Position numbers and translations under genes: made by a program. 64,000 nt of DNA from Halomonas alkalisoli (GTDB lineage: Bacteria; Pseudomonadota; Gammaproteobacteria; Pseudomonadales; Halomonadaceae): NCBI RefSeq assembly GCF_021412585.1, contig NZ_JAKCMI010000044.1, forward strand, positions 186,001 through 250,000, read 5' to 3'. Positions 16,923 to 26,844 of this stretch are shown piece after piece. The stretch's first letter is position 1; every line of letters starts with the position of its first letter. The notes beneath the pieces were generated by a model, which ran no database searches, was not told where the DNA came from, and saw only the letters and a list, made by a program, of their open reading frames with translations.

Positions 16923-17468
16923 ATGATCTTTGCCACGCTGGGCCCTGAGGGCAATAACCACGTACTGGTACTGCGCCGCTATCTCGAGGCGCGTGGTCCC
17001 GCCGATGCCGAGGTGAGGCTGTTCGATGATTTTCCGGCGGCGTTCGCCGCTCTGGCGGCGGGGGAGGTGGACCGGGTGTTGCAGTGCACGGCGCACTTCA
17101 GCCACGCCGATTGCGTCGGCCGCTACATGCATCGCGTCTTTCCGGTGGACGTCTTCGTCGCCGGCAGTCATCCCCTGGCGCTGCTGGCACGGCGCGATAT
17201 TGCCGAGCCTCGCCGGGTGGCACGCCAGCCGGCCACCCGCTACTACACCGACCTCTCGTCCTTTGATGAAGAGATCGATGCGCCCACCACCGTGGCGGTG
17301 GCCGAGGGGCTGGTGGAAGGGCGTTTCGAGGCGGGCATCTGTGCCCGGCAGGCACTGGAAGAACATCCGGACCAGTTGCGCTTGATCGAGGAGTTGGGCC
17401 CGGCGCTGGACGTCTGGGTACTCTATGGCACCCAGCCGCTTCCCGAGGGCAGCTCGCTGTCAGTCTAG
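16923..17468 (+). CDS. Orphan prephenate-dehydratase-like (PDT/BacA-type) protein
   Basis: The 181-residue product opens with ATLGPEGNNH, matching the LGPEGT-type start of prephenate dehydratase domains, and has T105-R106-Y107 where those enzymes carry the catalytic Thr-Arg-Phe motif. There is no ACT regulatory domain and no chorismate mutase. The fold of this domain is that of a type 2 periplasmic-binding protein, but no signal peptide is present, so it is probably cytoplasmic. A strong purine-rich site (GGAGGAG) precedes the ATG. It could be a dehydratase/decarboxylase-type enzyme on a different prephenate-like substrate, or a binding protein; the function is not known. Confidence 0.6.
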   Translation: MIFATLGPEGNNHVLVLRRYLEARGPADAEVRLFDDFPAAFAALAAGEVDRVLQCTAHFSHADCVGRYMHRVFPVDVFVAGSHPLALLARRDIAEPRRVARQPATRYYTDLSSFDEEIDAPTTVAVAEGLVEGRFEAGICARQALEEHPDQLRLIEELGPALDVWVLYGTQPLPEGSSLSV

Positions 17469-17589
17469 CCGCCACGCCCCGTGCATGACAGAATCTGGGC
17501 TGACCTGAACACCGAGACCGTCAACCGCCGCCATGGCGACCCGAGACGGCACGAACGATATGGCGCACCTAGCGCTTAAAGAGGACACC

Positions 17590-19434
17590 ATGCCCGAATA
17601 CCGCTCCCGTACCACCACCGCCGGTCGCAACATGGCCGGCGCCCGCGCCCTGTGGCGTGCCACCGGCATGAAGGACGAGGATTTCCACAAGCCGATCATC
17701 GCCGTGGCCAACTCCTTCACCCAGTTCGTGCCGGGGCACGTGCATCTGAAGGACATGGGCCAGCTGGTGGCCCGGGAGATCGAGAAGGCAGGTGGCGTCG
17801 CCAAGGAGTTCAATACCATCGCGGTGGACGACGGCATCGCCATGGGCCACGACGGCATGCTCTATTCGCTGCCGAGCCGCGACATCATCGCCGACAGCGT
17901 CGAGTACATGGTCAACGCCCACTGCGCCGACGCCCTGGTGTGCATCTCCAACTGCGACAAGATCACTCCCGGCATGCTGATGGCCGCCATGCGCCTCAAT
18001 ATTCCGGTGATCTTCGTTTCCGGCGGCCCCATGGAGGCGGGCAAGACCAAGCTGCTCGACCACGGCATCGACCTGATCGATGCGATGATCTATGCCGCCG
18101 ACGACAGCTACAGCGACGAGGATATCGCCGAGATCGAGCGTAGCGCCTGTCCCACCTGCGGCAGCTGCTCCGGCATGTTCACCGCCAACTCCATGAACTG
18201 CCTGATGGAAGCGCTGGGCCTGGCGCTGCCTGGCAACGGTACGGTGCTGGCGACCCACAGCGATCGGCGTCGCCTGTTCGAGGAGGCGGGGCACCGCATC
18301 GTCGACCTGGCCAAGCGCTACTACGAGGGCAACGAGGCGCACCTGTTGCCCCGGGCCATCGGCTCCAAGGCGGCCTTCAGGAATGCCATGACCCTGGATA
18401 TCGCCATGGGCGGTTCTACCAACACCATCCTGCACCTGCTGGCCGCTGCCCAGGAGGGCGAGATCGATTTCACCATGGCCGACATCGACCGGCTGTCGCG
18501 GGAGGTGCCGCAGCTGTGCAAGCTGGCACCCAACACCCAGCAGTACCATATCGAGGACTGCCATCGCGCCGGTGGCATCATGGCGATCCTCGGTGAGCTG
18601 GAGCGTGCCGGGGTGCTCGACACCCGGGTGCCCACCGTCTACGGCGATACCCTCAGGGACGCCTTGGATGAGTGGGACATCATGCGCTCGCCGAGCCCCG
18701 AGGTGGTCGAATTCTACAAGGCAGGCCCCGGTGGCATCCCCACCCAGACGGCCTTCTCCCAGAGCGCCCGTTGGCCGAGCCTGGATGGCGATCGCGCCAC
18801 CGGCTGTATCCGCGACCTTGAGCACGCCTTTTCCCGGGAGGGCGGCCTGGCCGTGCTGTTCGGCAATATCGCCGTGGATGGCTGCGTGGTGAAGACCGCC
18901 GGCGTCGACGACTCCATTCTGGTGTTCGAGGGGCCGGCCCATGTGGTCGAGTCCCAGGACCAGGCGGTGGAGCATGTCCTCGAGGGCAAGGTGAAAGCGG
19001 GCGAGGTGGTGGTGATTCGCTACGAAGGGCCCAAAGGCGGTCCCGGTATGCAGGAGATGCTCTATCCGACCTCCTACCTGAAGTCCAAGGGGCTGGGCAA
19101 GGCGTGTGCGTTGCTCACCGACGGCCGCTTCTCCGGCGGTACCTCGGGGCTCTCCATCGGCCATGCCTCTCCCGAAGCCGCGGCGGGCGGTGCCATCGGC
19201 CTGGTGCGTTCCGGCGACATCATTCGCATCGATATTCCCAATCGCTCGATCGACGTCAAGCTTAGCGACACCGAACTCGCAGCGCGGCGTGAAGCGGAAG
19301 AGGCGCGCGGCAAGGATGCCTGGAAGCCGAGCATCCAGCGCACCCGCAAGGTCTCGGCGGCGCTCAAGGCGTACGCGCTGCTGGCCACGTCTGCCGATAA
19401 GGGTGCGGTGCGCGACCTCGCCAAGCTCGATTGA
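17590..19434 (+). CDS. ilvD: Dihydroxy-acid dehydratase
   Basis: IlvD performs the third step of valine, leucine and isoleucine synthesis, dehydrating 2,3-dihydroxy acids with an iron-sulfur cluster. The 614-residue protein has the cluster and active-site cysteines in SNCDKITPGM (C122) and CPTCGSCSGMF (C193), and the conserved GPKGGPGMQEML and TDGRFSGG stretches in the C-terminal part. The start at 17590 is preceded by AAAGAGGA and gives the usual family length (E. coli has 616 residues). No other ilv genes are nearby. Confidence 0.97.
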   Translation: MPEYRSRTTTAGRNMAGARALWRATGMKDEDFHKPIIAVANSFTQFVPGHVHLKDMGQLVAREIEKAGGVAKEFNTIAVDDGIAMGHDGMLYSLPSRDIIADSVEYMVNAHCADALVCISNCDKITPGMLMAAMRLNIPVIFVSGGPMEAGKTKLLDHGIDLIDAMIYAADDSYSDEDIAEIERSACPTCGSCSGMFTANSMNCLMEALGLALPGNGTVLATHSDRRRLFEEAGHRIVDLAKRYYEGNEAHLLPRAIGSKAAFRNAMTLDIAMGGSTNTILHLLAAAQEGEIDFTMADIDRLSREVPQLCKLAPNTQQYHIEDCHRAGGIMAILGELERAGVLDTRVPTVYGDTLRDALDEWDIMRSPSPEVVEFYKAGPGGIPTQTAFSQSARWPSLDGDRATGCIRDLEHAFSREGGLAVLFGNIAVDGCVVKTAGVDDSILVFEGPAHVVESQDQAVEHVLEGKVKAGEVVVIRYEGPKGGPGMQEMLYPTSYLKSKGLGKACALLTDGRFSGGTSGLSIGHASPEAAAGGAIGLVRSGDIIRIDIPNRSIDVKLSDTELAARREAEEARGKDAWKPSIQRTRKVSAALKAYALLATSADKGAVRDLAKLD

Positions 19435-19448
19435 TCCTCGACCGTTCC

Positions 19449-19474
19449 GTACGCCGGGTCCTTTCCCGGCGTAC
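19449..19474 (+). terminator. Strong hairpin after ilvD, possible terminator without T-run
   Basis: GTACGCCGGG (19449-19458) and CCCGGCGTAC (19465-19474) form a perfect 10-bp stem with a six-base loop, 15 bases after the ilvD stop. No run of T follows, so it may be a weak terminator or an mRNA 3'-end stabiliser rather than a full intrinsic terminator. Confidence 0.45.
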
Positions 19475-19497
19475 CGATGCCCTCAAGCGAGATGTTC

Positions 19498-20583
19498 ATG
19501 ATGAAGCAGACCTACGGTGTTGGCCTGGTCGGTTTCGGCACCGCCGGCCGTGTCTTTCATGCACCGCTGATACAAGCCGCCCCCGGGCTGGAGCTGTTGG
19601 CTGTGGTCAGCAGTGCGCCGGAGCGGGTGCGTGAAACCCTGCCCGAGGTGGATGTACTGCCCAAGGCGGCGGCGCTCTTTGCACGGAGCGATATCGACAT
19701 AGTGGTGATTGCCACCCCCAACGATACCCACTACCCGCTGGGTAAGGCGGCGCTGGTGGCCGGCAAGCATCTGGTCATCGACAAGCCCTTCACCGTATCG
19801 GTGCCGGAGGCGCGGCTGCTGAAGGTCGAGGCCGAGAAGCAAGAGCGGATGATCAGCGTCTTCCACAATCGCCGCTGGGATAGCGACTTCCTCACCCTCC
19901 AGGCGCTGCTGGCGTCGGGCCGCCTGGGTCGTCCGGTGTCCCTGGAGCTACGTTTCGACCGCTACCGGCCTCTGGTCGCCCATCGCTGGCGCGAGCAGCA
20001 GAAGCCCGGCAGCGGTATCTGGTTCGATCTCGGCGCTCATCTGCTCGATCAGGCCAACGTGCTGTTCGGCATGCCGCGAGCCATTCTGCTGGACCTGAAG
20101 GCTGCAAGGGATGGAGCCGAGGTGGACGACGACTTCCTGGCCCTGCTCGACTACGGCGACCTGCGGGTGACGCTGAAGGCCAGCTCGCTGGTGGCCGAGT
20201 CGACGCCGCAGCTGGCGCTGCATGGCACTCAGGGTAGCTTCGTCAAGTATGGCCGCGACCCACAGGAGAACTGGCTGCGTGCGGGTCAGGCGCCGACGCC
20301 CTTCTGGGGTATCGACGAGCGCCCCGGCCGCCTGACCCTGAACGAGGGGGAGGGTGACGCGGTTTCGCTGGTGGGCCAGGAGCATCCCGGAATGCCCGGC
20401 AACTACCCGGCCTACTATGCCGCCGTTGCCGATGCCCTCGCCGAGCGGCTGCCGCCGCCGGTAACGGTGGATCAGGCGCTGGACGTCATGTACCTGTTGG
20501 AGGCGGGGATGGATAGCCACCGCCAGGAGCGCTGGATACGCCTCAAGGAGGGCAACGGTATCCCGCGCTATCTGAACGGATAA
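19498..20583 (+). CDS. Gfo/Idh/MocA-family NAD(P)-dependent oxidoreductase (YdgJ-like)
   Basis: The product of about 361 residues has an N-terminal Rossmann domain (LVGFGTAGRVFHAPLI) and the family motif VIDKPF near residue 94, where the lysine is catalytic. The C-terminal domain includes SGIWFDLGAHLLDQ with the conserved D and H. It most resembles the YdgJ/YhhX group, oxidoreductases of undefined sugar-like substrates. Several ATGs (19477, 19492, 19498, 19501) are possible; 19498 is preferred because an AAGCGAG stretch lies about six bases upstream. Confidence 0.85.
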   Translation: MMKQTYGVGLVGFGTAGRVFHAPLIQAAPGLELLAVVSSAPERVRETLPEVDVLPKAAALFARSDIDIVVIATPNDTHYPLGKAALVAGKHLVIDKPFTVSVPEARLLKVEAEKQERMISVFHNRRWDSDFLTLQALLASGRLGRPVSLELRFDRYRPLVAHRWREQQKPGSGIWFDLGAHLLDQANVLFGMPRAILLDLKAARDGAEVDDDFLALLDYGDLRVTLKASSLVAESTPQLALHGTQGSFVKYGRDPQENWLRAGQAPTPFWGIDERPGRLTLNEGEGDAVSLVGQEHPGMPGNYPAYYAAVADALAERLPPPVTVDQALDVMYLLEAGMDSHRQERWIRLKEGNGIPRYLNG

Positions 20584-20673
20584 ACCGAAGGGATAAGGCG
20601 AATAATGGATAGGTTGGATGAATTGGGTGAATCGATAGCGCGAACGGATAAGGCGCCGGCCACCAGCGCAGCG

Positions 20674-21261
20674 TCACCAGGAGAGTGAGGTGTCTTCCCG
20701 GCGGCGCTGGCGCAGGGTGTCGCGGGCGATGAAAAGCGCCGCGATGGCCCGCGCCTCATGGAAATCCTCGCGCAACAGCAGGGCCGGAAGCTCCTCCAGG
20801 GCATGGGTCTCGACCACCAGCTGTTCCGGTTCGTCACCGGGCAGTCGTTTCGGGTAGAGGTCGGTGGCCAGCATCACCTGCATGCGGTGGCGCATATAGT
20901 TGGGGGCCAGCGACAGTTCAACCAGCGGCTCGATGCGTTGGGCGCCGAAACCGCACTCCTCCATCAGCTCGCGGTTGGCGGCGGTGACGAGATCCTCTCC
21001 CGGATCGACGAGTCCCTTGGGCAGGGTGAGCACATAGTCCTCGAAGCCCGCCGCATACTCGCGGATCAACAGCACATGCTCCGGGTCGGGCATGGCGATG
21101 ATCATGACCGCGCCGTGATCGCTGCCGGTCAGCCGTTCGAAGGTGCGCTCGGCGCCGTTGGCAAAACGAAGTTCCAGCGACTCGATGTGAAACAGACGAC
21201 TTCTGGCCACCGATTGGCGTGACAGGACCTGGGGTTTCTGCAGATAGTATGTCTCGGACAT
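20674..21261 (-). CDS. nudE: Nudix hydrolase NudE (ADP-compound hydrolase)
   Basis: The 195-residue product contains a full Nudix box (GLVDPGEDLVTAANRELMEECGF, G-x5-E-x7-RE-x2-EE-x-G) near the middle. The N-terminal stretch VARSRLFHIESLELRFANG matches NudE, which cleaves ADP-ribose, NADH and diadenosine compounds. The start at 21261 follows a GGAGC site. The adjacent HAD nucleotidase gene (yrfG) is divergent, as in other gammaproteobacteria where nudE and yrfG are neighbours. Confidence 0.92.
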   Translation of the reverse strand: MSETYYLQKPQVLSRQSVARSRLFHIESLELRFANGAERTFERLTGSDHGAVMIIAMPDPEHVLLIREYAAGFEDYVLTLPKGLVDPGEDLVTAANRELMEECGFGAQRIEPLVELSLAPNYMRHRMQVMLATDLYPKRLPGDEPEQLVVETHALEELPALLLREDFHEARAIAALFIARDTLRQRRREDTSLSW

Positions 21262-21384
21262 GAGAGCTCCGTTGCGAACAGGCGAGCCGACGGCGATCTG
21301 AACTTGCTGGCCAGGCATGCGCCGAAGGGGTCGATTGAGTACAATATCACGCCTTTCACCGTACTGACGCCACCGGGAGTCGCC

Positions 21385-22086
21385 ATGATCGACTGGCGCG
21401 CCATCGATACCGTTCTGCTGGATATGGACGGCACCTTGCTCGACCTCCATTTCGACAGCCATTTCTGGCTGGAGCATCTGCCCAGGCGCTATGTGGAGCT
21501 GCACCGGCTGGATGACGCGACCCAGGAAGTCCTGCGGGCGCGAATCATTCGTGAAAAGGGCACGCTCAACTGGTATAGCCTGGCCTACTGGAGTCGCGAG
21601 CTGGGGGTGGACATCGTCGCGCTCAAGCGCGAGATCCAGCACCTCATCGGCCTGCGCAGCGATGCCCTGGATTTCCTCGAGTGGCTCAAGCAGGCCCACC
21701 CCCGCGTCGTGTTGGCGACCAATGCCGACCGCGAGAGCCTGGAACTGAAGCTGCCGATCACCGGTCTCGAGAACTACCTGGACGCCATCGTCTCCTCGGC
21801 GGACCTGGGCGTGCCCAAGGAAGCCCAGGCATTCTGGTCCGCGCTGCAGGAGGTCGAGCCCTTCGATCCCGCCCGCACCCTGTTCATCGACGACAATCCG
21901 GAGGTGCTGGAGAGCGCACGGGAGTATGGCATTCGCCACCTGCTGGGGATCAAGCAGCCCGACAGCACCCGGCCGGAAAAGGAGCTGGAGGAGTTTATCG
22001 CCCTGGATCGCTTCGCCGCCATCCTGCCGGAGACGCTGCCGCCGGAAGTCCGTGCTGACAAGTCGCAGGGAGGAGAGAATGGATAG
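21385..22086 (+). CDS. yrfG: HAD-family GMP/IMP nucleotidase
   Basis: The 233-residue protein has HAD motif I (LLDMDGTLLD, nucleophile D13), motif II (VLATNADRES) and motif IV (LFIDDNPEVLESA). The cap sequence between I and II (FWLEHLPRRYVE) matches YrfG, which dephosphorylates purine nucleotides such as GMP and IMP. The ATG at 21385 is preceded by GGGAG. It is followed at 12 bases by hslR and, beyond it, hslO; this yrfG-hslR-hslO order is the same as in E. coli. Confidence 0.93.
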   Translation: MIDWRAIDTVLLDMDGTLLDLHFDSHFWLEHLPRRYVELHRLDDATQEVLRARIIREKGTLNWYSLAYWSRELGVDIVALKREIQHLIGLRSDALDFLEWLKQAHPRVVLATNADRESLELKLPITGLENYLDAIVSSADLGVPKEAQAFWSALQEVEPFDPARTLFIDDNPEVLESAREYGIRHLLGIKQPDSTRPEKELEEFIALDRFAAILPETLPPEVRADKSQGGENG

Positions 22087-22097
22087 GGAGGAGAAAA

Positions 22098-22484
22098 ATG
22101 GATAGTGTCCGCCTCGACAAATGGCTCTGGGCCGCGCGCTTCTTCAAGACCCGTGCCCTGGCCAAGAAGGCCATCGAAGGTGGCAAGGTCCACTACAACG
22201 GTGCCCGGGCCAAGACCAGCAAGAGCGTCGAGGTCGGGGCGCTGGTTCGCGTGCCCCAGGGGTGGGACTACTGGGAAGTGGAGGTCGTGGCGCTTTCCGA
22301 CCAGCGACGTGGCGCCCCCGAGGCGCGTGAGCTCTACCGCGAGACGCCCGAGAGTGAAGCACGACGCCTGCGCGAAGCCGAGGGCCGGCGCCTCACCAAC
22401 CAGGCCATGCAGCATCCTCTGCGTCGACCCGACAAGAAGCAGCGCCGGGACATCCATCGCTTTCAGCGTCAGCATGACGAATAA
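22098..22484 (+). CDS. hslR: Heat shock protein 15 (ribosome-associated RNA-binding protein)
   Basis: Hsp15 binds 50S subunits that carry a stranded nascent chain and helps recycle them. The 128-residue protein has an S4 RNA-binding domain at its start (RLDKWLWAARFFKTRALAKKAI) and a basic C-terminal tail rich in K and R. The ATG at 22098 follows GGGAGG. Position between yrfG and hslO matches the E. coli layout. Confidence 0.94.
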   Translation: MDSVRLDKWLWAARFFKTRALAKKAIEGGKVHYNGARAKTSKSVEVGALVRVPQGWDYWEVEVVALSDQRRGAPEARELYRETPESEARRLREAEGRRLTNQAMQHPLRRPDKKQRRDIHRFQRQHDE

Positions 22485-22511
22485 ACGAGCCCCTTTACGA
22501 GACCGTACGCC

Positions 22512-23387
22512 ATGAGCGACCAGATTCAGCGTTTTCTCTTCGAGCGCACCAATGTGCGTGGCGAGATCGTCACCCTTGAGCGCGCCTATGGCGATGTGCT
22601 CGACCGCCACGGCTACCCGCCTGCGATCAATCGGCTGCTGGGGGAGCTGCTCTCGGCCGTTGCCCTGCTCACCGATACCGTCAAGCTCGACGGTATCCTC
22701 AGTATCGAGGTGCGTGGCCAGGGAGCGCTGTCGCTGCTGATGGCCGAGTCCAACCCCGGCGGCGAGCTGCGCGCCATTGCGCGCCTGGCCGAGGGCACCG
22801 ACCTGCCCGATGACAGCCAGGGCTTTCGCGACCTGGTTGGCGACGGCCATATCGTGATCACCCTGGACCCGAAGGATGGCAATCGTTACCAGGGTATCGT
22901 GGCATTGGAGTACGACAGTCTGGCCGAGTGCCTGGAAGCCTATTTCTCCCAGTCCGAACAGCTGCCCACCTTCCTGCGGCTGACGTCGGACGGAACGCGT
23001 ACCGGCGGGTTGCTGCTGCAGCGTCTGCCCGACGACTCGATGAACCAGGATGACGATGCCTGGGAGCGAAGCGTGCATCTGGCCAGGACCCTGCGCAGCG
23101 ACGAGCTTCTGGAGCTCGACCAGCGTGAGGTGCTGTATCGCCTCTACCATGAAGAGACGGTGCGCGTCTTCGAACCCAAGCCGTTGCGCTTCGGCTGTAC
23201 CTGCTCCCGCGCGCGTATTGGCGAGGCGCTGCTGAGTCTCGGGGATAAGGAGCTGCGCGAGGTATTGGCCGAGCAGGGCGAGATCGAGACTCAGTGTCAC
23301 TTCTGCCATACCCACTACCGCTTCGGCGAAGCTGAGGTGGAAGCGCTGTTGGCTGCGTCGGATGGGGATGCGCGCACGCTGCACTGA
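22512..23387 (+). CDS. hslO: Redox-regulated chaperone Hsp33
   Basis: Hsp33 holds unfolding proteins when oxidised. The 291-residue protein has the N-terminal domain and the C-terminal zinc switch with C229-x-C231 and C262-x2-C265 (in FGCTCSR and QCHFCH). Reduced cysteines bind zinc; oxidation forms two disulfides and activates the chaperone. Degenerate 13-base tandem repeats start at its last codons. Confidence 0.95.
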   Translation: MSDQIQRFLFERTNVRGEIVTLERAYGDVLDRHGYPPAINRLLGELLSAVALLTDTVKLDGILSIEVRGQGALSLLMAESNPGGELRAIARLAEGTDLPDDSQGFRDLVGDGHIVITLDPKDGNRYQGIVALEYDSLAECLEAYFSQSEQLPTFLRLTSDGTRTGGLLLQRLPDDSMNQDDDAWERSVHLARTLRSDELLELDQREVLYRLYHEETVRVFEPKPLRFGCTCSRARIGEALLSLGDKELREVLAEQGEIETQCHFCHTHYRFGEAEVEALLAASDGDARTLH

Positions 23388-23432
23388 AGCCCTTCACAGA
23401 AGCTCTTCACAGAAAGGCTGCACAGAAGACTG
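23382..23432 (+). repeat. Degenerate tandem repeat of about 13 bases, four units
   Basis: The units are CACTGAAGCCCTT, CACAGAAGCTCTT, CACAGAAAGGCTG and CACAGAAGACTG, head to tail and beginning with the last codons of hslO. They lie in the untranscribed or trailer region before the pckA promoter. Function is unknown; slippage during replication could have produced them. Confidence 0.5.
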
Positions 23433-23754
23433 CACCGAGATGTCCGTTGTCGTGTCTTCTGTCTGCCTGCAGTCGACTACAAGAAAGCCTTGTGGCCATG
23501 CTGCATAGCACAAATGCGATGTGGTTCAACCTGCTGCGATATGGCATTGATGTAGTAGTAAAACTACAAGAACTTCGGTCAACGGCAGCGTTTCCCGGCG
23601 GCTTCATTTTTGCCATAATAGCGCCCGCCTTAAGGTCGATCGGCTCGATACAAGACGGGATACATCCGCACGGACGATCGGAAACCTCATTGCAGAGGGC
23701 GTTATGGACGCCTGGCCCACGAGAGAGAACCGGCCGCAAGGCCCAGGAAATGAC
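23388..23754 (+). promoter_or_regulatory. pckA upstream region with two operator-like palindromes
   Basis: This 367-base gap has no convincing gene. TGCAGTC/GACTACA (23468-23481) is a 14-base palindrome with one mismatch. TGTAGT-N6-ACTACA (23551-23568) is a perfect inverted repeat. Both are followed by the same AGAA (ACTACAAGAA). A CATAAT at 23614-23619 may be a -10 element, with only a weak -35 (TTTCCC, 17 bases upstream). A carbon-flux regulator could bind here; HexR sites look similar (TGTAAT...ATTACA) but use shorter spacing. Confidence 0.4.
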
Positions 23755-25311
<1,557 letters not shown>

Positions 25312-25340
25312 GGCGAACCCGCCGAGGTTCCAGCGGTCTG

Positions 25341-25375
25341 AACGGGGAAGGACAATCGTCCTTCCCCGTTTCGTT
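25341..25375 (+). terminator. Intrinsic terminator of pckA
   Basis: AACGGGGAAGGAC pairs with GTCCTTCCCCGTT around a four-base loop, giving a 13-bp stem 29 bases after the stop codon, followed by a short T-rich tail (TCGTT). Confidence 0.8.
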
Positions 25376-25450
25376 GTGCGTCCCGCCTGATGGTCAGGGT
25401 CATGCAGCCAGGGCCTGCAGGAACGAGCGACATCAACGAGGAGTGCTGTC

Positions 25451-25954
25451 ATGAAACGACGTCATTTTCTGGGTCTGGTCGGTGCCACCGGTGCGGTGGG
25501 GCTGCTGCCGGGAGCCGCCTGGGGCTTTCCCCGCCTGAATCTCGAGCCCGCGCCGGGGCTCGAGCGGCTCGAGCTCTCCGACGAGGAGTGGCGCGAGCGG
25601 CTCACTGCGGAGCAGTACGACATCCTGCGCGACCACGGCACCGAGCCACCCTGGTCGAGCCCGCTGGACGACGAATGGCGCGAGGGAGAGTATCACTGCG
25701 CCGGCTGTGATCTGCTGCTGTTCACCAGCGCCATGAAATACGACTCCGGCACCGGCTGGCCGAGCTTCTTCGAGCATGTCGAGGGCCACCTGCTGACCCA
25801 GCTCGACTTCAGCATGATCTGGCCGCGGACCGAATATCACTGCGCCCGCTGCCACGGTCACCAGGGCCATGTCTTCAGCGACGGACCCGAGCCCACCGGC
25901 CTGCGCTGGTGCAACAACGGCCTGGCGTTGACGTTTATCCCCGCTACAGCCTGA
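25451..25954 (+). CDS. msrB: Peptide-methionine (R)-S-oxide reductase with Tat-type signal
   Basis: MsrB repairs oxidised methionine (R form). The 167-residue protein begins MKRRHFLGLV with a hydrophobic run to about residue 25, a twin-arginine-like export signal, so it is probably periplasmic. The zinc cysteines are present (C83-x2-C86, C131-x2-C134), as are GTGWPSFF and the catalytic C154 in LRWCNNG. The family normally reads RYC-N; here it is RWCNN. Its end overlaps the LysR gene on the other strand by 11 bases. Confidence 0.92.
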   Translation: MKRRHFLGLVGATGAVGLLPGAAWGFPRLNLEPAPGLERLELSDEEWRERLTAEQYDILRDHGTEPPWSSPLDDEWREGEYHCAGCDLLLFTSAMKYDSGTGWPSFFEHVEGHLLTQLDFSMIWPRTEYHCARCHGHQGHVFSDGPEPTGLRWCNNGLALTFIPATA

Positions 25955-26798
25955 ACCCCTCGATGATGTACTGGGCAAGGCCCTCCACCACCGGTGAGGC
26001 GGTATCCGGTGCTCGCAGCAGCACGATGGAGGCGTCGGGCAGGGGAGGAAAGCCGTCCGCCTCGTCGAGGATGCGCAAGTTCGGCGTAACCAGGCTCTTC
26101 ATCCACGCCGACACGGCAAGACCCGCCCCGACGACCGCCTGAAGCGTGGCCAGGCTGGGGCTGCTGTAGGCGATGCGATAGGAGAGGCCGGCCCGGGTCA
26201 GGGCATTGCAGGCGTGACGTCGGCAGAAGCAGGGCTCTTCGAACAGCGCCAGTGGCAGGGGTGACTGCCGGTGCGTCGCATGCGACTCGGCCACCACCCA
26301 CACCGTTTCATCCTGCAGCAGGATCTCGCCGATCTCGTGCCCCACCTCGCGGGTCACGATACTCAGGTCGAGCTGGCCCTTCTGGCGATTGATCAGCTCG
26401 GAGGAAGGGGCGCACTGCACTTCGACATCCACCAGTGGCCAGGTATGGGAGAAGGACTTCAGGATACCCGGCAGGAAGCGCATCACGTAGTCGTCGGGCA
26501 CGCCGAGCCTCACCTTCCCGACCATATCCGGCTGGCGCAGCATGGTGAGCGCTTCGCCATGCAGGTCGAGAATGCGTCGCGCATAGCCGAGCAGGGTGGC
26601 TCCCTCGCTGGTCAGCAGCATCTGGCGGCCCTGCCGTTCGAACAGCTGGCGCTGGATCACGTCCTCCTCCAGCCGCTTGATCTGCATGCTCACGGCGGAT
26701 TGCGTTCGGTTTACCGCCTGGGCGGCGCGGGTGAAGCCACCGTGGTCGACGATGGCGACAAAGGTGCGCAGCAATTCATGATCGATGGTCTGGAGCAT
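25944..26798 (-). CDS. LysR-family transcriptional regulator
   Basis: The 284-residue protein has the N-terminal helix-turn-helix typical of LysR (LLRTFVAIVDHGGFTRAAQAVNRTQSAVSMQIKRLE split over about residues 9-44) and a C-terminal effector-binding domain. The effector is unknown. The gene is divergent from the DUF1127 gene and the intervening region has inverted repeats (26845-26878) suited to LysR binding, so it may control itself and its neighbour. Confidence 0.9.
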   Translation of the reverse strand: MLQTIDHELLRTFVAIVDHGGFTRAAQAVNRTQSAVSMQIKRLEEDVIQRQLFERQGRQMLLTSEGATLLGYARRILDLHGEALTMLRQPDMVGKVRLGVPDDYVMRFLPGILKSFSHTWPLVDVEVQCAPSSELINRQKGQLDLSIVTREVGHEIGEILLQDETVWVVAESHATHRQSPLPLALFEEPCFCRRHACNALTRAGLSYRIAYSSPSLATLQAVVGAGLAVSAWMKSLVTPNLRILDEADGFPPLPDASIVLLRAPDTASPVVEGLAQYIIEGFRL

Positions 26799-26844
26799 AC
26801 GGATTACTCATCGGTGGCTGATCGCGGTTAACGCTATCATCGCT

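Noticed and set aside
16923..17468. Calling this gene prephenate dehydratase (pheA) or bacA
   Set aside because: The regulatory domain is missing, the TRF motif is altered and no bacilysin genes are nearby, so only a family-level call is justified.
17569..19164. 531-residue open frame antisense to ilvD
   Set aside because: Shadow frame; ilvD carries all catalytic cysteines on the opposite strand.
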